A DNA stretch of 64,000 nucleotides from NCBI GenBank assembly GCA_963837715.1, contig CAWIOF010000004.1:1240001-1304000 (forward strand), in the 5' to 3' direction. The DNA is from JANYLB01 sp963837715 (lineage in GTDB: Bacteria; Actinomycetota; Acidimicrobiia; IMCC26256; JANYLB01). Made by a program: the position numbers and the translations under genes. Positions within the stretch are counted from its first letter, which is position 1, and every line of letters begins with the position of its first letter. Under the pieces are notes generated by a model that saw nothing but the letters and a program-made list of their open reading frames with translations, ran no database searches and was not told the DNA's origin. Shown piece by piece: positions 16,109 through 25,531 of the stretch.

Positions 16109-18379
16109 TCAGCTCCGATCGGCAGGTTCGGGATCGTCGGGCGCATCGTGGTGCACGTCGTCGCGCGCGTCGTGGAGGTCGAGGATCTTCACCGGTTCGA
16201 CCTCCCAGATGCCCCACCGGAGGTGCCAACGCCGCACCGCACGCGGCGCCCACCAGTTGGCCTTGCCGGCCAGGCGCATGAACGCCGGGACGAGCGTTGC
16301 CCGGATGAGGAACGCGTCGACGAGCACCGCGAGGGTCAGGCCGATCCCGAACAGCTGCACGACCTGGACCTTCGAGGTGGAGAACGCGATGAAGACGATG
16401 GCGAGCAGCAGCGCGGCGGCGGTCACGATGCGGCCGGTGCGTTGGAGGCCGATGGCGACCGACTCCTGGTTGTCGCCCGTGAGGTCGTACTCCTCCTTGA
16501 TGCGGCTCAGCAGGAAGACCTCGTAGTCCATCGACAGGCCGAACGCGATGCAGAACATGAGGATCGGAGTGAAGACGTCGATCGTGCCGGTGGGGGTGTA
16601 GTCGAGGATCCCGGTGAAGCGACCGTCTTGGAAGATCCACACCATCGCGCCGAAGGTGGCGGTGAGGCTGAGGAAGTTCAGGAGCAGCGCCTTCAAGGGA
16701 ACCAGGAAGCTCCCGACCATGAGGAACAGCAGGATGAACGTGACGATCGCGATCAGGCCGAGCGCGAGCGGGACGCGGCTCGTGACGGCTTCCTTCGTGT
16801 CGACGAGCTGGGCGGAGAGTCCCGTGACCGACAGGTCGAGCGGACCCGTCGTGGCGCGGATGTCGTGGACGACCGCTTCCCCCGCGGGTGAGACCGGTTC
16901 GACCGCGGGGACGACGGAGAACCAGGTGGTGTTCGGCGCGGTGTCGCTCACGAACCGGGCGGAGAGGTCGTCGGCGGCCAGCACCTTCTGTCCGTCGACG
17001 TAGTAGCCGGTGGCGGCGTCGACCCGGGAGACTCCGTCGATCTGCGACAGGCGGGTCGCGGTGCTGTCGATCCGCTCGTCGGTGAGTCCGCCGACCGGAG
17101 CCATCGCGACCACACCCGCCGCGGCCGTCTCCCGGGTGTCGAAGTTGGCCCGGAGCTCGTCGTTGACGGCGCGCGCCGACACGCTGGGCGGTACGACGCG
17201 GTCGTCGGGCAGGCTCACCGCGAGGCGGAGGAAGGGGATCCCGAGCACGACGAGCAGGGCGATGATGCCGGTCGCGTAGGGGACGGGATGGTGCATCACC
17301 CGCTGGGCCTGGCCGTACCAGAAGCCGTCGTGGTCGGCCTTCTCCTTGCGGCGCCACAGCCGACCCTTGTCGACCCTGGTGCCGAGCACCGCGAGGAGCG
17401 CGGGCAACACGATCACGGCGGCGACTCCGGCGAGCGCGACCACGCTGACGCCGGCGAACGCGAACGAGCGGAGGTACGGCATCGGGAACACGAGGAGCGC
17501 GGCGAGCGACACGGTGACCGTGGCGGCACTGAACGCCACGGTGCGGCCCGCGGTCAGCATCGTGCGACTCACCGCGGTGGAGGGGGGTGCACCGTCGCGG
17601 AGCTCCTCGCGGTAGCGCGACACGATGAAGAGGCTGTAGTCGATCGCGAGTCCGAGGCCGAGTGCCGTCGTGAGGTTGAGCGAGAAGATCGACACCTGGG
17701 TGAAGTGCGCGATCACCGTGAGGGCGAGGAAGCACCCGAGCACGGCGAGCGCCGCGATCGCGAGCGGGAGCAGCGCCGCAACCAGGCTGCCGAACACGAT
17801 GACGAGCGCGACGGCCGTGATCGGCGCGGTGAGTGCTTCGGCCTTCTTCAGGTCTTCCTCGGCCTGCACGGTGATCTGGCGCTGGGTCTCGGCCGCGCCG
17901 CCGACGACGCTCGTGAACGTGGGCGTCTCGGTCGTGTAGCGGGGTGCGAGGTGGCCTGCGGCTTCGACGTACTCGTCTTCGGTCCCGGGGATCTGGGCGG
18001 TGATCAGGGCCAGTCGGCCGTTGCGGCTGCGCAGCGGCGGGGGCTTGCCGGGACTGAAGTAGGAGATCACGTTGTCGAGGTCGGGGTCGGCGTTCATCCG
18101 CTCGGTGAGCTTCGTCGCGGCGGCGATGACGGCAGGGTCGTCGACGGTGACACCGCCACGCGGTCGCACGACGACCACGAAGTTGATGGTTCCCTGACCG
18201 AAGTCGCGTTCCAGCGCGTCGGCCGCGCGGGCCGATTCCGCGTCGGGACTCTCCATCCCCCCGACCGACAACTTCTCCGCGACCCCACCACCGACGATCC
18301 CGGCGATCGGGATGAAGACCATTGCGGCGATCAGCACCCACCACCGCCTTCGCACGACAAAGGCTGCGAGGCGGCGCAT
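16109..18379 (-). CDS. MMPL family RND transporter
   Basis: A 756-residue inner-membrane transporter with the MmpL arrangement: helix 1, a periplasmic loop, helices 2-6, second periplasmic loop (about 375-540) and helices 7-12. GLGLAIDYSLFIVSRYREE and FGLSMDYEVFLLSRIKEEY are the two proton-relay segments with the Asp-Tyr pair of the family. MmpL proteins export lipids or toxic compounds with the proton gradient. The C-terminal cytoplasmic end (KILDLHDARDDVHHD) is acidic and His-rich. It stands alone; its cargo is unknown. Confidence 0.92.
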   Translation of the reverse strand: MRRLAAFVVRRRWWVLIAAMVFIPIAGIVGGGVAEKLSVGGMESPDAESARAADALERDFGQGTINFVVVVRPRGGVTVDDPAVIAAATKLTERMNADPDLDNVISYFSPGKPPPLRSRNGRLALITAQIPGTEDEYVEAAGHLAPRYTTETPTFTSVVGGAAETQRQITVQAEEDLKKAEALTAPITAVALVIVFGSLVAALLPLAIAALAVLGCFLALTVIAHFTQVSIFSLNLTTALGLGLAIDYSLFIVSRYREELRDGAPPSTAVSRTMLTAGRTVAFSAATVTVSLAALLVFPMPYLRSFAFAGVSVVALAGVAAVIVLPALLAVLGTRVDKGRLWRRKEKADHDGFWYGQAQRVMHHPVPYATGIIALLVVLGIPFLRLAVSLPDDRVVPPSVSARAVNDELRANFDTRETAAAGVVAMAPVGGLTDERIDSTATRLSQIDGVSRVDAATGYYVDGQKVLAADDLSARFVSDTAPNTTWFSVVPAVEPVSPAGEAVVHDIRATTGPLDLSVTGLSAQLVDTKEAVTSRVPLALGLIAIVTFILLFLMVGSFLVPLKALLLNFLSLTATFGAMVWIFQDGRFTGILDYTPTGTIDVFTPILMFCIAFGLSMDYEVFLLSRIKEEYDLTGDNQESVAIGLQRTGRIVTAAALLLAIVFIAFSTSKVQVVQLFGIGLTLAVLVDAFLIRATLVPAFMRLAGKANWWAPRAVRRWHLRWGIWEVEPVKILDLHDARDDVHHDAPDDPEPADRS

Positions 18380-18445
18380 CGGCGAACCCTAGGTCGGAGC
18401 CGGACAAGTCGGCCAGATGCTGCAGTCGCACGTTAGGGTGACGGC

Positions 18446-18868
18446 GTGGCCCGACGTTCGGAACTCGTTGACCGGCTCGCTGCCGTCGCGTTGTTCGCTC
18501 GCTGCTCGAAGCGGGAGCTGCAGATCGTCGCCCGTCATGCGGAGACGGCGGAGTTCCCGGCCGGCAAGGAGCTGGTCGTCGAAGGCGAACCGGGCGACGC
18601 GTTCTTCATCGTGCTCGAGGGCGAGGTCGTGCTGCGCCGCGGGGGCCGCAAGGTGGCGACGCTCGGCCCGGGCGACTACTTCGGCGAGCTGGCTCTCCTC
18701 GATCCGGCGCCGCGCAGCGCCACGGCCGTCGCCACGACCGAGGTCCGCGTCGCCGTGTTGGGTGCGCGGATGTTCCGGACGCTCCTGCGCGAGCTCCCGT
18801 CGATGAGCGAGCGCCTCCTCTCGGGGCTCGCACGCGCGTTCCGGGAGGCCGGCGGCACGGCGTTCTGA
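18446..18868 (+). CDS. Cyclic nucleotide-binding domain protein
   Basis: A 140-residue single-domain protein (GTG 18446). The cNMP-binding fold is clear: LFARCSKRELQIVARHAE, GKELVVEGEPGDAFFIVLEG and the phosphate-binding cassette YFGELALLDPAPRSATAVA. There is no DNA-binding or enzymatic domain. It is followed after two bases by a patatin-like esterase carrying its own cNMP domain, so it is probably a paralogous regulatory subunit or duplicated sensor. Confidence 0.88.
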   Translation: MARRSELVDRLAAVALFARCSKRELQIVARHAETAEFPAGKELVVEGEPGDAFFIVLEGEVVLRRGGRKVATLGPGDYFGELALLDPAPRSATAVATTEVRVAVLGARMFRTLLRELPSMSERLLSGLARAFREAGGTAF

Positions 18869-18870
18869 CC

Positions 18871-20823
18871 GTGGACGACCAGGCCGGCCAGGTCGCGGCG
18901 ATCAGAGACGTGCCGCTGTTCGGCGCGTTCTCCGGCGACGAGCTCGAACGACTCGCCGGACTCTGCTCCGAGGTCTCGTTCCGCAAGGGCGAGACGCTCT
19001 GGAGCGAGGGCGACCCCGGCGACTCGTTCCTCGTCGTGCTCGCGGGTGAGCTCGAGGTGCTCGCGGGCGAGCGGGTCGTCGCCCGTCTCGGCCCGGGCGA
19101 CTTCCTGGGCGAGACCGCCCTGCTGCTCGGCGAGGCCCGCACCGCGACGGTCCGCGCCTCCCGGCGCTCCCAGCTGCTGACGCTCTCGGCCGACGACTTC
19201 GGAGAGTCGTTCGCCCAGAACGCCAAGGTCCTCGAACACCTGTCGCGTGTGCTCTCCCAGCGGCTGACGGCGCGGAACCGCGACGAGGTCGTCCATCGCT
19301 CGGTGACCGTGATCGGCGTCGTCGGCGAGGCGGGACTCGTCGGTCGGTCCCTCGTGGCCGGACCCCTGGCCGCGCTCCTGGCCCGCATCACCGGGCGACC
19401 CGCGCTCCTCGTCGATGTGTCGTCGCCCGACGCGGGCGGTGCTCGGAGCCACGACCGGTACGACCTCGGCGACCTCGCGGGTGAACCCGTCGACCGGCTG
19501 CGCACCATGGTCGAGTCGGATCGCCACCCGGTTCCCCGGCTGGTGACATCCCTGCCGGTTGGCGGTGCCGGCGAACGGTTCACCGGTGGACTCGACGCGG
19601 TGACCCGCGCCCTCGGTGCGGAGTTCCCGGTGATCGTGGCCGACATCAGTGGTTCGGTCGCCCTCGACTCCGCGGTCGTGGCCGAGGTCTGTGACGTGAT
19701 CGTCGAGATCGTCGCCCGACCGGGCGCGACCGCCACGGTCACGCACGCGGCGCACACGCGCATCTTCGAGGTCGTGAACCTCTTCAACGAGCAGTCGACG
19801 CCGATCGCGATCAACCGCTGCGAGCCGTTCGTGGTCCCGGTCGACTTCGCGCTCGACGACGGCGACCCGGTGTCGCAGACGTTGCACGTGCTCGAGAATC
19901 CATGGTCGCCGGCGACGCCGCCGCTGACGCGCCTCGCCCGCAAGATCCTGGGTGTGTCGGTCGGGATCGCGCTCGGTGGTGGTGCGGCGTTCGGCGTCGC
20001 GCACGTGGGCGTGCTCGCAGCGCTCGAGGCGGCCGGTGTCCCGCTGGATCTCGTCGTCGGTACGAGCATGGGATCGATCGTCGCCATGGGGTACGCCGGT
20101 GGGTTGCGACCCGCCGCGATGGAGGAGATCGCCGGTCGCATCGGCAACGTCCGCACCGTGTTGAGCGCACTCGACGTGACCCTCACCCGGCCGGGGTTCC
20201 TGCGCGGCGACCGGCTCGTGTCGATCTTCGGTCCGTTGCTGGGCTCGGTGCAGACGTTTGATCAGCTGCTGATCCCGGCCCAGACCGTTGCGTGCGACAT
20301 CGAATCCGGTGAGCGCATCTGCCTCGGCGAGGGTCGGCTCGATGCCGCGTTCCGCGCCAGCTCGTCGGTCCCGATGATCTGGGCGCCGGTCCGTCGCGAC
20401 GGACGGACGCTCGTCGACGGCAGCATGGTCGACCCCGTCCCGGCCGAGGTGGTGCGCGAGATGGGTGCCGACCTCTGCATCGCGGTCAACGTCGTCCCGC
20501 AGCTGCAGAAGGGGGTCACGACTGCGCTCCAGCGCGTCTACCAACGGGTGAACACCTTCAACCCGCTCTCCTACACGAGTGGCAGCCGCGACATGCCGAA
20601 CATGTTCGACCTGGTCATGAACTCGATCCAGTCACTGCAGTACGAACTGGGGAACTTCAAGGCGATCTCCGCCGACGTGCGCATCAACGTGGAGCTCGCC
20701 GAGTTCACGTGGATCGACTTCCACCGGGCGCTCGAACTGATCGCCCGGGGGGCCGAGGCGGCGACCGCGGCCCTGCCCGACATCGACCGCATGCTCACCG
20801 AACGCCTCCCGCAACCGAGCTGA
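18871..20823 (+). CDS. Patatin-like phospholipase with cNMP-binding domain (NTE family)
   Basis: A 650-residue protein. Residues about 10-130 form a cNMP-binding domain (LFGAFSGDELERLAGLC; FLGETALLLGEARTATVRAS). Residues about 145-310 look like a MinD/ParA-type fold (VTVIGVVGEAGLVGRSLVA, VIVADISGS) without a usable P-loop lysine. The patatin domain follows: oxyanion loop GGGAAFGVAHVGVL, nucleophile Ser399 in GTSMGS and Asp516 in VDGSMVDPVP. The order matches neuropathy target esterase-like lysophospholipases, which act on membrane lysolipids. GTG 18871, two bases after the cNMP gene. Confidence 0.92.
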   Translation: MDDQAGQVAAIRDVPLFGAFSGDELERLAGLCSEVSFRKGETLWSEGDPGDSFLVVLAGELEVLAGERVVARLGPGDFLGETALLLGEARTATVRASRRSQLLTLSADDFGESFAQNAKVLEHLSRVLSQRLTARNRDEVVHRSVTVIGVVGEAGLVGRSLVAGPLAALLARITGRPALLVDVSSPDAGGARSHDRYDLGDLAGEPVDRLRTMVESDRHPVPRLVTSLPVGGAGERFTGGLDAVTRALGAEFPVIVADISGSVALDSAVVAEVCDVIVEIVARPGATATVTHAAHTRIFEVVNLFNEQSTPIAINRCEPFVVPVDFALDDGDPVSQTLHVLENPWSPATPPLTRLARKILGVSVGIALGGGAAFGVAHVGVLAALEAAGVPLDLVVGTSMGSIVAMGYAGGLRPAAMEEIAGRIGNVRTVLSALDVTLTRPGFLRGDRLVSIFGPLLGSVQTFDQLLIPAQTVACDIESGERICLGEGRLDAAFRASSSVPMIWAPVRRDGRTLVDGSMVDPVPAEVVREMGADLCIAVNVVPQLQKGVTTALQRVYQRVNTFNPLSYTSGSRDMPNMFDLVMNSIQSLQYELGNFKAISADVRINVELAEFTWIDFHRALELIARGAEAATAALPDIDRMLTERLPQPS

Positions 20824-20828
20824 CCCCG

Positions 20829-21726
20829 TCAGGGATCGAGCACCGCCTCCCGACCGAGTTCGCGCGCGCGCGTCTCCTCCTCGGCGGCGCCGGCCGACCG
20901 GGCGAGCTGGACCACCCCGGCCGCCATCGCTCCGATCGCGAGCGCGACGACGGCCCACTCGAGGACCGTGTCGGTCGAGAGGTGCTCCTGGAACACCGCG
21001 ACGCCGAGCGCCACGCCGATCACCTGCGCGGTGCAGACCTGGGTCGGCATCGCCGCCGTGAGCGATCCGGCCTGGAACGCACTCTGGTTCGCCAGCATCC
21101 CGATCCCGGCGAACGCGGCGAGCGCGTACGGCTCCCACGCGGTGAGCGCGGTGCCGAGACCGTCGCCGAACAGGCCCATCGTGCTCTTCGTCAACGCGGC
21201 GGTCAGTCCGTAGGCGGCGCCGGTCGTCAGCGAGAACAGGACGGCGCGTCGGGTTCCCGAGGTGCGGAATCCCGCGACGATGCCGAACACCACGAGGACC
21301 GCTGCGGGCGTTCCCCACACGAGCCAATTCGAGAGGTCACCGCGATCGACGCCACCCTCGGGTGCGCCGGCGCCGATGAACGCCACGAGTCCGAACGTCA
21401 GCGCGCCGGCGGCGAGCCAGTCGTTGCGACTCATCGGCCGGTTGAACCACCGGGCATCGATGAGCAACGCGAAGAGGAGCCCCGACGACAGCAGGGGCTG
21501 GACCACGATGAGGGAGCCGAGGCCCAGCGCGACCGCCTCGCACGCCGAACGCGCTCCAGTCGGCGGCGTAGCCGAGCAGCCACCGGGGCTGGCGGAGCAG
21601 GTGGAACATGAGCGACGGCCGCATCGCCTTGTTCTGGGGGGCCTCGGCCGCGGCCTTCTGCTGGAGCACCGCCGAGATCGCGTACAGGAGCGCCGCGGCG
21701 AGGGCGAGGGGGATCGCGGCTGCCAT
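20829..21726 (-). CDS. DMT/EamA-like transporter (frameshifted)
   Basis: About 298 residues and ten hydrophobic segments, starting ATG 21726 with MAAAIPLALAAALLYAISAV and QQKAA, a typical start for actinobacterial DMT-superfamily proteins. The frame breaks at about 21548: one extra C separates ADWSAFGV from EAVALGLGSLIVVQPLL. The second half includes MPTQVCTAQVIGVALGVAVF and a basic/acidic tail (EEETRARELG). The substrate is unknown. It is divergent from the glycosyltransferase fusion and convergent with the patatin gene. Confidence 0.78.
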
Positions 21727-21822
21727 CTCCGACCACGGTACCGCCCGAGGCGATGTTCCCCCGCCCCGACGCTCCGGGCCGATCGGCCCGATCCCGACCG
21801 CATGACGGTAGAGTGAGCCCTC

Positions 21823-23649
21823 GTGCACACGGCCCGATCCGAGCCGACCGCAGGGGCGACGGGCGAAGCTCCCCCCGGTCAGCGGCGAGTCCTCATCGTG
21901 TCCGCCTCGATGGGCGCGGGCCACGACGGTGCCGCGCGCGAGTTGCAGGGGCGACTCGAGTCGATGGGCGACGAGGTCCGCATCATCGACTTCCTCGAGC
22001 TGCCCTACCTGAGGTTCGGGGCGTTCATGCGCTGGAGCTACGAAGCCCAGCTGCGGTTGGTCCCGTGGAGCTACGAGCTCATGTACCGGATGTGGTACCT
22101 CGCTCCGTTCATGTGGTACCCGCTGGTCTGGTTCGACACGTTCATCTCGCGGCGGCGGCTGCGCCAGGCGATCGAAGCGATGGATCCCGACGTGGTGGTG
22201 TCGACGTATCCACTCGCGTCGTTGGTGCTCGGGAACCTCCGGAAGAAGAACTGGCTCCGTGTTCCCGCGATCACCTACGTCACCGACTTCGGCGTCCACC
22301 CGCTGTGGACGCACCCGGGCATCGATCTCACGCTCACCGTCAGTCCGCCGTCGGCAGTGGTGGCCCGCGAGCGCACCGGTCGGCCGGCAGAGGCTCCCGG
22401 CCCGCTGGTGTCGGAGCGCTTCCGGGCCGACCTGCCCGACCGCGCCACGGCCCGCGCGGCGTTCGACCTCGGCGACGACGAACGGGTCGTGCTCGTGGTC
22501 GCGGGTTCATGGGGTGTAGGAGAGGTGGTCCGCACGGTCGAGGTGCTCGCCTCCTCCGACCGGTTCCACGTCGTCACCGTGTGCGGACGCGACGAGAAGC
22601 TCCGGGCGCGCCTCGAGGCCGCCGAGCTCGGGACGGTCATCGGGTGGACCGACGCGATGCCCACGCTGATGGCGGCATGCGACGCGCTCGTCGAGAACGC
22701 CGGCGGCCTGAGCTGCATGGAGGCCTATGCGGCCCGCCTCCCGGTCGTGTCGTTCCTGCCGATCGCCGGCCACGGCCGGGAGAACGCACAGTGGATGAAC
22801 GACTACGGGTCGAACCGCTACGCCCAGACCAACGAAGAGCTGTTCGCCGCGCTCGAGGAGCTCACCGTCCCCGGCGGTGCGCGTGACCGACAGATCGCCC
22901 GGGCCCGCGCGTTGTTCGCCGGCGACGCGGCCCGCACGATCGACGCCGCAGCTCGACGCAGCGCCGAGGTCCCGGTGGTCGTGCCGTTCAAGGTCCCACA
23001 CGCCCGTCGCCGCGTCGCCGGCGCGACCGCCGCAGCGATCATCGCTTACGGCGGACTCACGCTGGGTGCCCAGGCGGTGGCCGGTTTCGGAGTCGGGGTG
23101 GCCCGGGCGCCGAAGAACGCGCCCGACCAGGTCTACCTGGGAGTCCGCCTCGCGGCCGACGACCTCGCCGATCCCGCGGTGATCGACCAGCTCCGCGCCA
23201 TGGACGTGACTGCGATCGTCGACGCCCACACCGCGCGGACGGCTCCCGGGAGACTGCGCGAGCTCGCCGAGGCCGGCGTCGACATCGGCAACGGCGGCTG
23301 GGGTCCCGGCCACGGAGCGACCTTGCGCTGGCGACGGGCCCAGGCCGACGTCGCCAAGTCGGCCGAGGTGTTGCGACGGGAAGCAGGTGTCGTGCCGAGC
23401 GAGTTCGCGCCGGGGCGGCGCTTCGACGCGTTCGATCAGCTGTGGTGCCGTCGACGACACCAGCGCATGGTCGCGGCCAACGACGAGTTCGATCCCGACA
23501 CCCTGCCCGCAGAGCTCCGGGGCCGAAGGGTGTACGTCCTCGAAGGGCGCGACCACGATCCCGCCGACCTCGTGGCCGCGCTCGAGCGTCTCGACGAACG
23601 GCTGGAATCCGACGGTCTCCGTCCCACCCCCCTCGCCGAACTCACGTGA
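21823..23649 (+). CDS. MGDG-synthase-type glycosyltransferase fused to a degenerate polysaccharide-deacetylase domain
   Basis: A 608-residue protein, GTG start at 21823. Residues about 20-370 are a GT28-like glycosyltransferase of the diacylglycerol glycosyltransferase/MGDG synthase group: SASMGAGHDGAAREL, YVTDFGVHPLWTHPGID and the donor site ENAGGLSCMEAYAARLPVV. A hydrophobic segment (about 390-415) follows. Residues about 425-590 track a NodB deacetylase in order and spacing, but TFDDGPD is replaced by RLAADDL and the metal histidines by NGGWGPGH, so catalysis is unlikely. The intact deacetylase follows 67 bp later. The likely product is a glycolipid; this is inferred. Confidence 0.85.
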   Translation: MHTARSEPTAGATGEAPPGQRRVLIVSASMGAGHDGAARELQGRLESMGDEVRIIDFLELPYLRFGAFMRWSYEAQLRLVPWSYELMYRMWYLAPFMWYPLVWFDTFISRRRLRQAIEAMDPDVVVSTYPLASLVLGNLRKKNWLRVPAITYVTDFGVHPLWTHPGIDLTLTVSPPSAVVARERTGRPAEAPGPLVSERFRADLPDRATARAAFDLGDDERVVLVVAGSWGVGEVVRTVEVLASSDRFHVVTVCGRDEKLRARLEAAELGTVIGWTDAMPTLMAACDALVENAGGLSCMEAYAARLPVVSFLPIAGHGRENAQWMNDYGSNRYAQTNEELFAALEELTVPGGARDRQIARARALFAGDAARTIDAAARRSAEVPVVVPFKVPHARRRVAGATAAAIIAYGGLTLGAQAVAGFGVGVARAPKNAPDQVYLGVRLAADDLADPAVIDQLRAMDVTAIVDAHTARTAPGRLRELAEAGVDIGNGGWGPGHGATLRWRRAQADVAKSAEVLRREAGVVPSEFAPGRRFDAFDQLWCRRRHQRMVAANDEFDPDTLPAELRGRRVYVLEGRDHDPADLVAALERLDERLESDGLRPTPLAELT

Positions 23650-23696
23650 CCACACGCCCGACATCCCGCAAGACGTCCCGCAGAACGTCCCCCAAC

Positions 23697-23739
23697 GTTG
23701 GGCGCGTTTCGGTCCTATGAGGACCAGAACGCGCCCAAC
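23697..23739. repeat. Inverted repeat spanning the deacetylase start codon
   Basis: Two 19-base arms (23697-23715 and 23721-23739), 17 of 19 pairing, with loop TATGA. The ATG used as the deacetylase start (23717-23719) sits in the loop. It could terminate transcription of the glycosyltransferase gene or hide the start codon. If it is a terminator, the true start would be further downstream (ATG 23819). Confidence 0.65.
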
Positions 23740-24487
23740 TGGCGGGGTTGGTGGCCGGCGCGGGGTTGGTGGCCGGGGCGGTGCGCTGCTCGCGGGGGTG
23801 GTCGTCGGGGCCGGGGTGATGCACGCGGCACCGGCGCTCACCGCGATCGGACCGCTGCGGCGGTACCTCCTCCCGCATCTCGCAGGGGTCGGACGTCGGG
23901 GCCACGTCGCGCTCACCTTCGACGACGGACCCGACCCGGCCTCGACTCCGGCGTTCCTCGAGGCGCTCGACGACCTCGGCTGGCACGCCACCTTCTTCAT
24001 GCTCGGTGAGATGGTGCGGAAGGCGCCGGGGCTCGCGGCCGAGGTTGCCGCGGCAGGGCACGAGGTCGCGGTGCACGGTGAATCGCACCGGTCGATGCTC
24101 TGGCGAACCCCCTGGTCGGTCGTCGACGATGTCGAGCGCGGCCTCGCGGTGGTCGCCGATGCCACCGGAGTCGAGCCGCGCCACTTCCGACCCCCCTACG
24201 GGATGCTGTCGGGTGGGGCACTGCGAGCGGCGGCCCGATGCGACCTCGACACCGTCCTCTGGACCGCGTGGGGTCGCGACTGGCGACCCGAAGCGACGCC
24301 GCGGTCGGTCACCGACGACGTCGTGCGCGGCCACCTCGACGGCGGGACGGTGTTGCTCCACGATTCCGACTGCACCTCGGCGCCGGGCTCGTGGAACTCG
24401 GCCGTCGGCGCGCTGCCTGCGCTCGCCGACGAGTTCTCGGCCCGTGGATTGCAGGTCGGCACCCTCGCGACGCACTTCGCGGCCTGA
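23717..24487 (+). CDS. Polysaccharide deacetylase (NodB domain)
   Basis: A 256-residue membrane-anchored carbohydrate esterase. The N-terminus has a basic Gly/Arg-rich stretch and one helix (ALLAGVVVGAGVM). The NodB motifs are complete: TFDDGPD (about 67-73), HGESHRS (metal His pair near 120), RPPYG, and LLHDSD near the end. It should remove N-acetyl groups from a surface polysaccharide or glycolipid. The start ATG 23717 is in the loop of a hairpin; a later start (ATG 23819) is possible. Probably functionally linked to the preceding glycosyltransferase fusion. Confidence 0.88.
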   Translation: MRTRTRPTGGVGGRRGVGGRGGALLAGVVVGAGVMHAAPALTAIGPLRRYLLPHLAGVGRRGHVALTFDDGPDPASTPAFLEALDDLGWHATFFMLGEMVRKAPGLAAEVAAAGHEVAVHGESHRSMLWRTPWSVVDDVERGLAVVADATGVEPRHFRPPYGMLSGGALRAAARCDLDTVLWTAWGRDWRPEATPRSVTDDVVRGHLDGGTVLLHDSDCTSAPGSWNSAVGALPALADEFSARGLQVGTLATHFAA

Positions 24488-24542
24488 GGCGGCTCCGACG
24501 CATCCGGCCAGTCGGCCAGTCGGCGAGTCGGTCAGCGGATGG

Positions 24543-25440
24543 TCAGCGTTGCAGCGGGAGGACGGCCGCGGCGGTCTCGCCGAGCTCGTCGGCCCAGTCG
24601 TCGGGCGCACCGAACGGGACGAGCACGAACTTGGAGAACCCGACCGCGAGGAACTCCTCGATGCGCGGCGCGAGCTTCGCGATCCCCTCGACCACGAGCT
24701 CGGCGGGATCGACGTCGGGGTTGCGGCTCGGCGAGGAGCTGCAACACGGAGTCGGGCACCGTGTCGCGCGTGTAGAAGATCATCGTGCCGTAGTGCTCGG
24801 GGTCGATCGACCGACCTGCGGCGTCGGCCGCGACTTCGATCGTCCCTCGTCCGGCTTCGCAGTCGGCGGGGGTCGCGAAGCTCGCGAGCCAGCCGTCGCC
24901 GAGGCGACCGACCCGTCGGAGCTCGCTCGGTGCCTTGCCGCCGAGCCACACGTCGAGCGGCTGTTGCGTCGGCTTCGGCATCACCCGCAGTGCTTCGTAA
25001 TGGAACCGCGGGCCGTCGTGATCGACCGAGTCCTCGCTCCAGATGCGCCGGATCAATGGCAGCGCTTCGTCGAACCAGGGGGCCCGATCGGCGCGCGCCA
25101 CGCCGAATGCCTGCTGCTCGGACCCGCTCGCGACCCCGAGCCCGAATGCGGGGAGCAGCCGACCGCCGGAGAGGACGTCGAGGCTCGCGAGCTCCTTGGC
25201 CAGGAGCGCCGGGTTGCGGCCGGGGAGCACCTGCACGCTGGTGCCGAGCTTGAGCTTTCGGGTCCGGCCCGCGGCGACGGCGAGCCCGATGATCGGATCC
25301 GGTGCCGGGCCACTCACCCGTTCGGAGAGCCAGAGCGAGTCGAATCCGTTGTGTTCGAGCCCGTCGACGAGCGCCGCGAAGCTCTCTGCTTCCCCGACGC
25401 TCTGCAGCGCGCCCAACCCGTACCCGACTCGGACCTTCAT
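24543..25440 (-). CDS. LLM class F420-dependent oxidoreductase (frameshifted)
   Basis: Luciferase-like TIM-barrel protein of about 298 residues, ATG 25440. Visible: YGLGALQSVGEAESF, LWLSERVSGPAPDPI, LKLGTSVQVLPGRNPALLA and FGLGVASGSEQQAFGV, of the F420-dependent type. The frame breaks near 24735 where one extra base separates LQLLAE from RNPDVDPAELVVEGI; the restored C-terminus ends GETAAAVLPLQR with the stop at 24543. Ordered after an acyl-CoA dehydrogenase on the same strand (92 bp gap), suggesting joint catabolic use. Confidence 0.85.
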
Positions 25441-25531
25441 CCGAGGCGCCCCTTCTGGTTCGCTCCGTTGCGGCGCCTCGATCGCGCACCGGTTGCCGGC
25501 CCGCGCCGCGTGGCCGGCGCCTTCACTGCGC

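Noticed and set aside
23646..23720. Short gene starting GTG over the glycosyltransferase stop
   Set aside because: It would give 24 basic residues ending at the hairpin, with no homology seen; more likely leader or terminator region.
24488..24542. Short direct repeats CAGTCGGC
   Set aside because: Only three imperfect copies in a 55-bp gap between convergent genes; too little to call an element.
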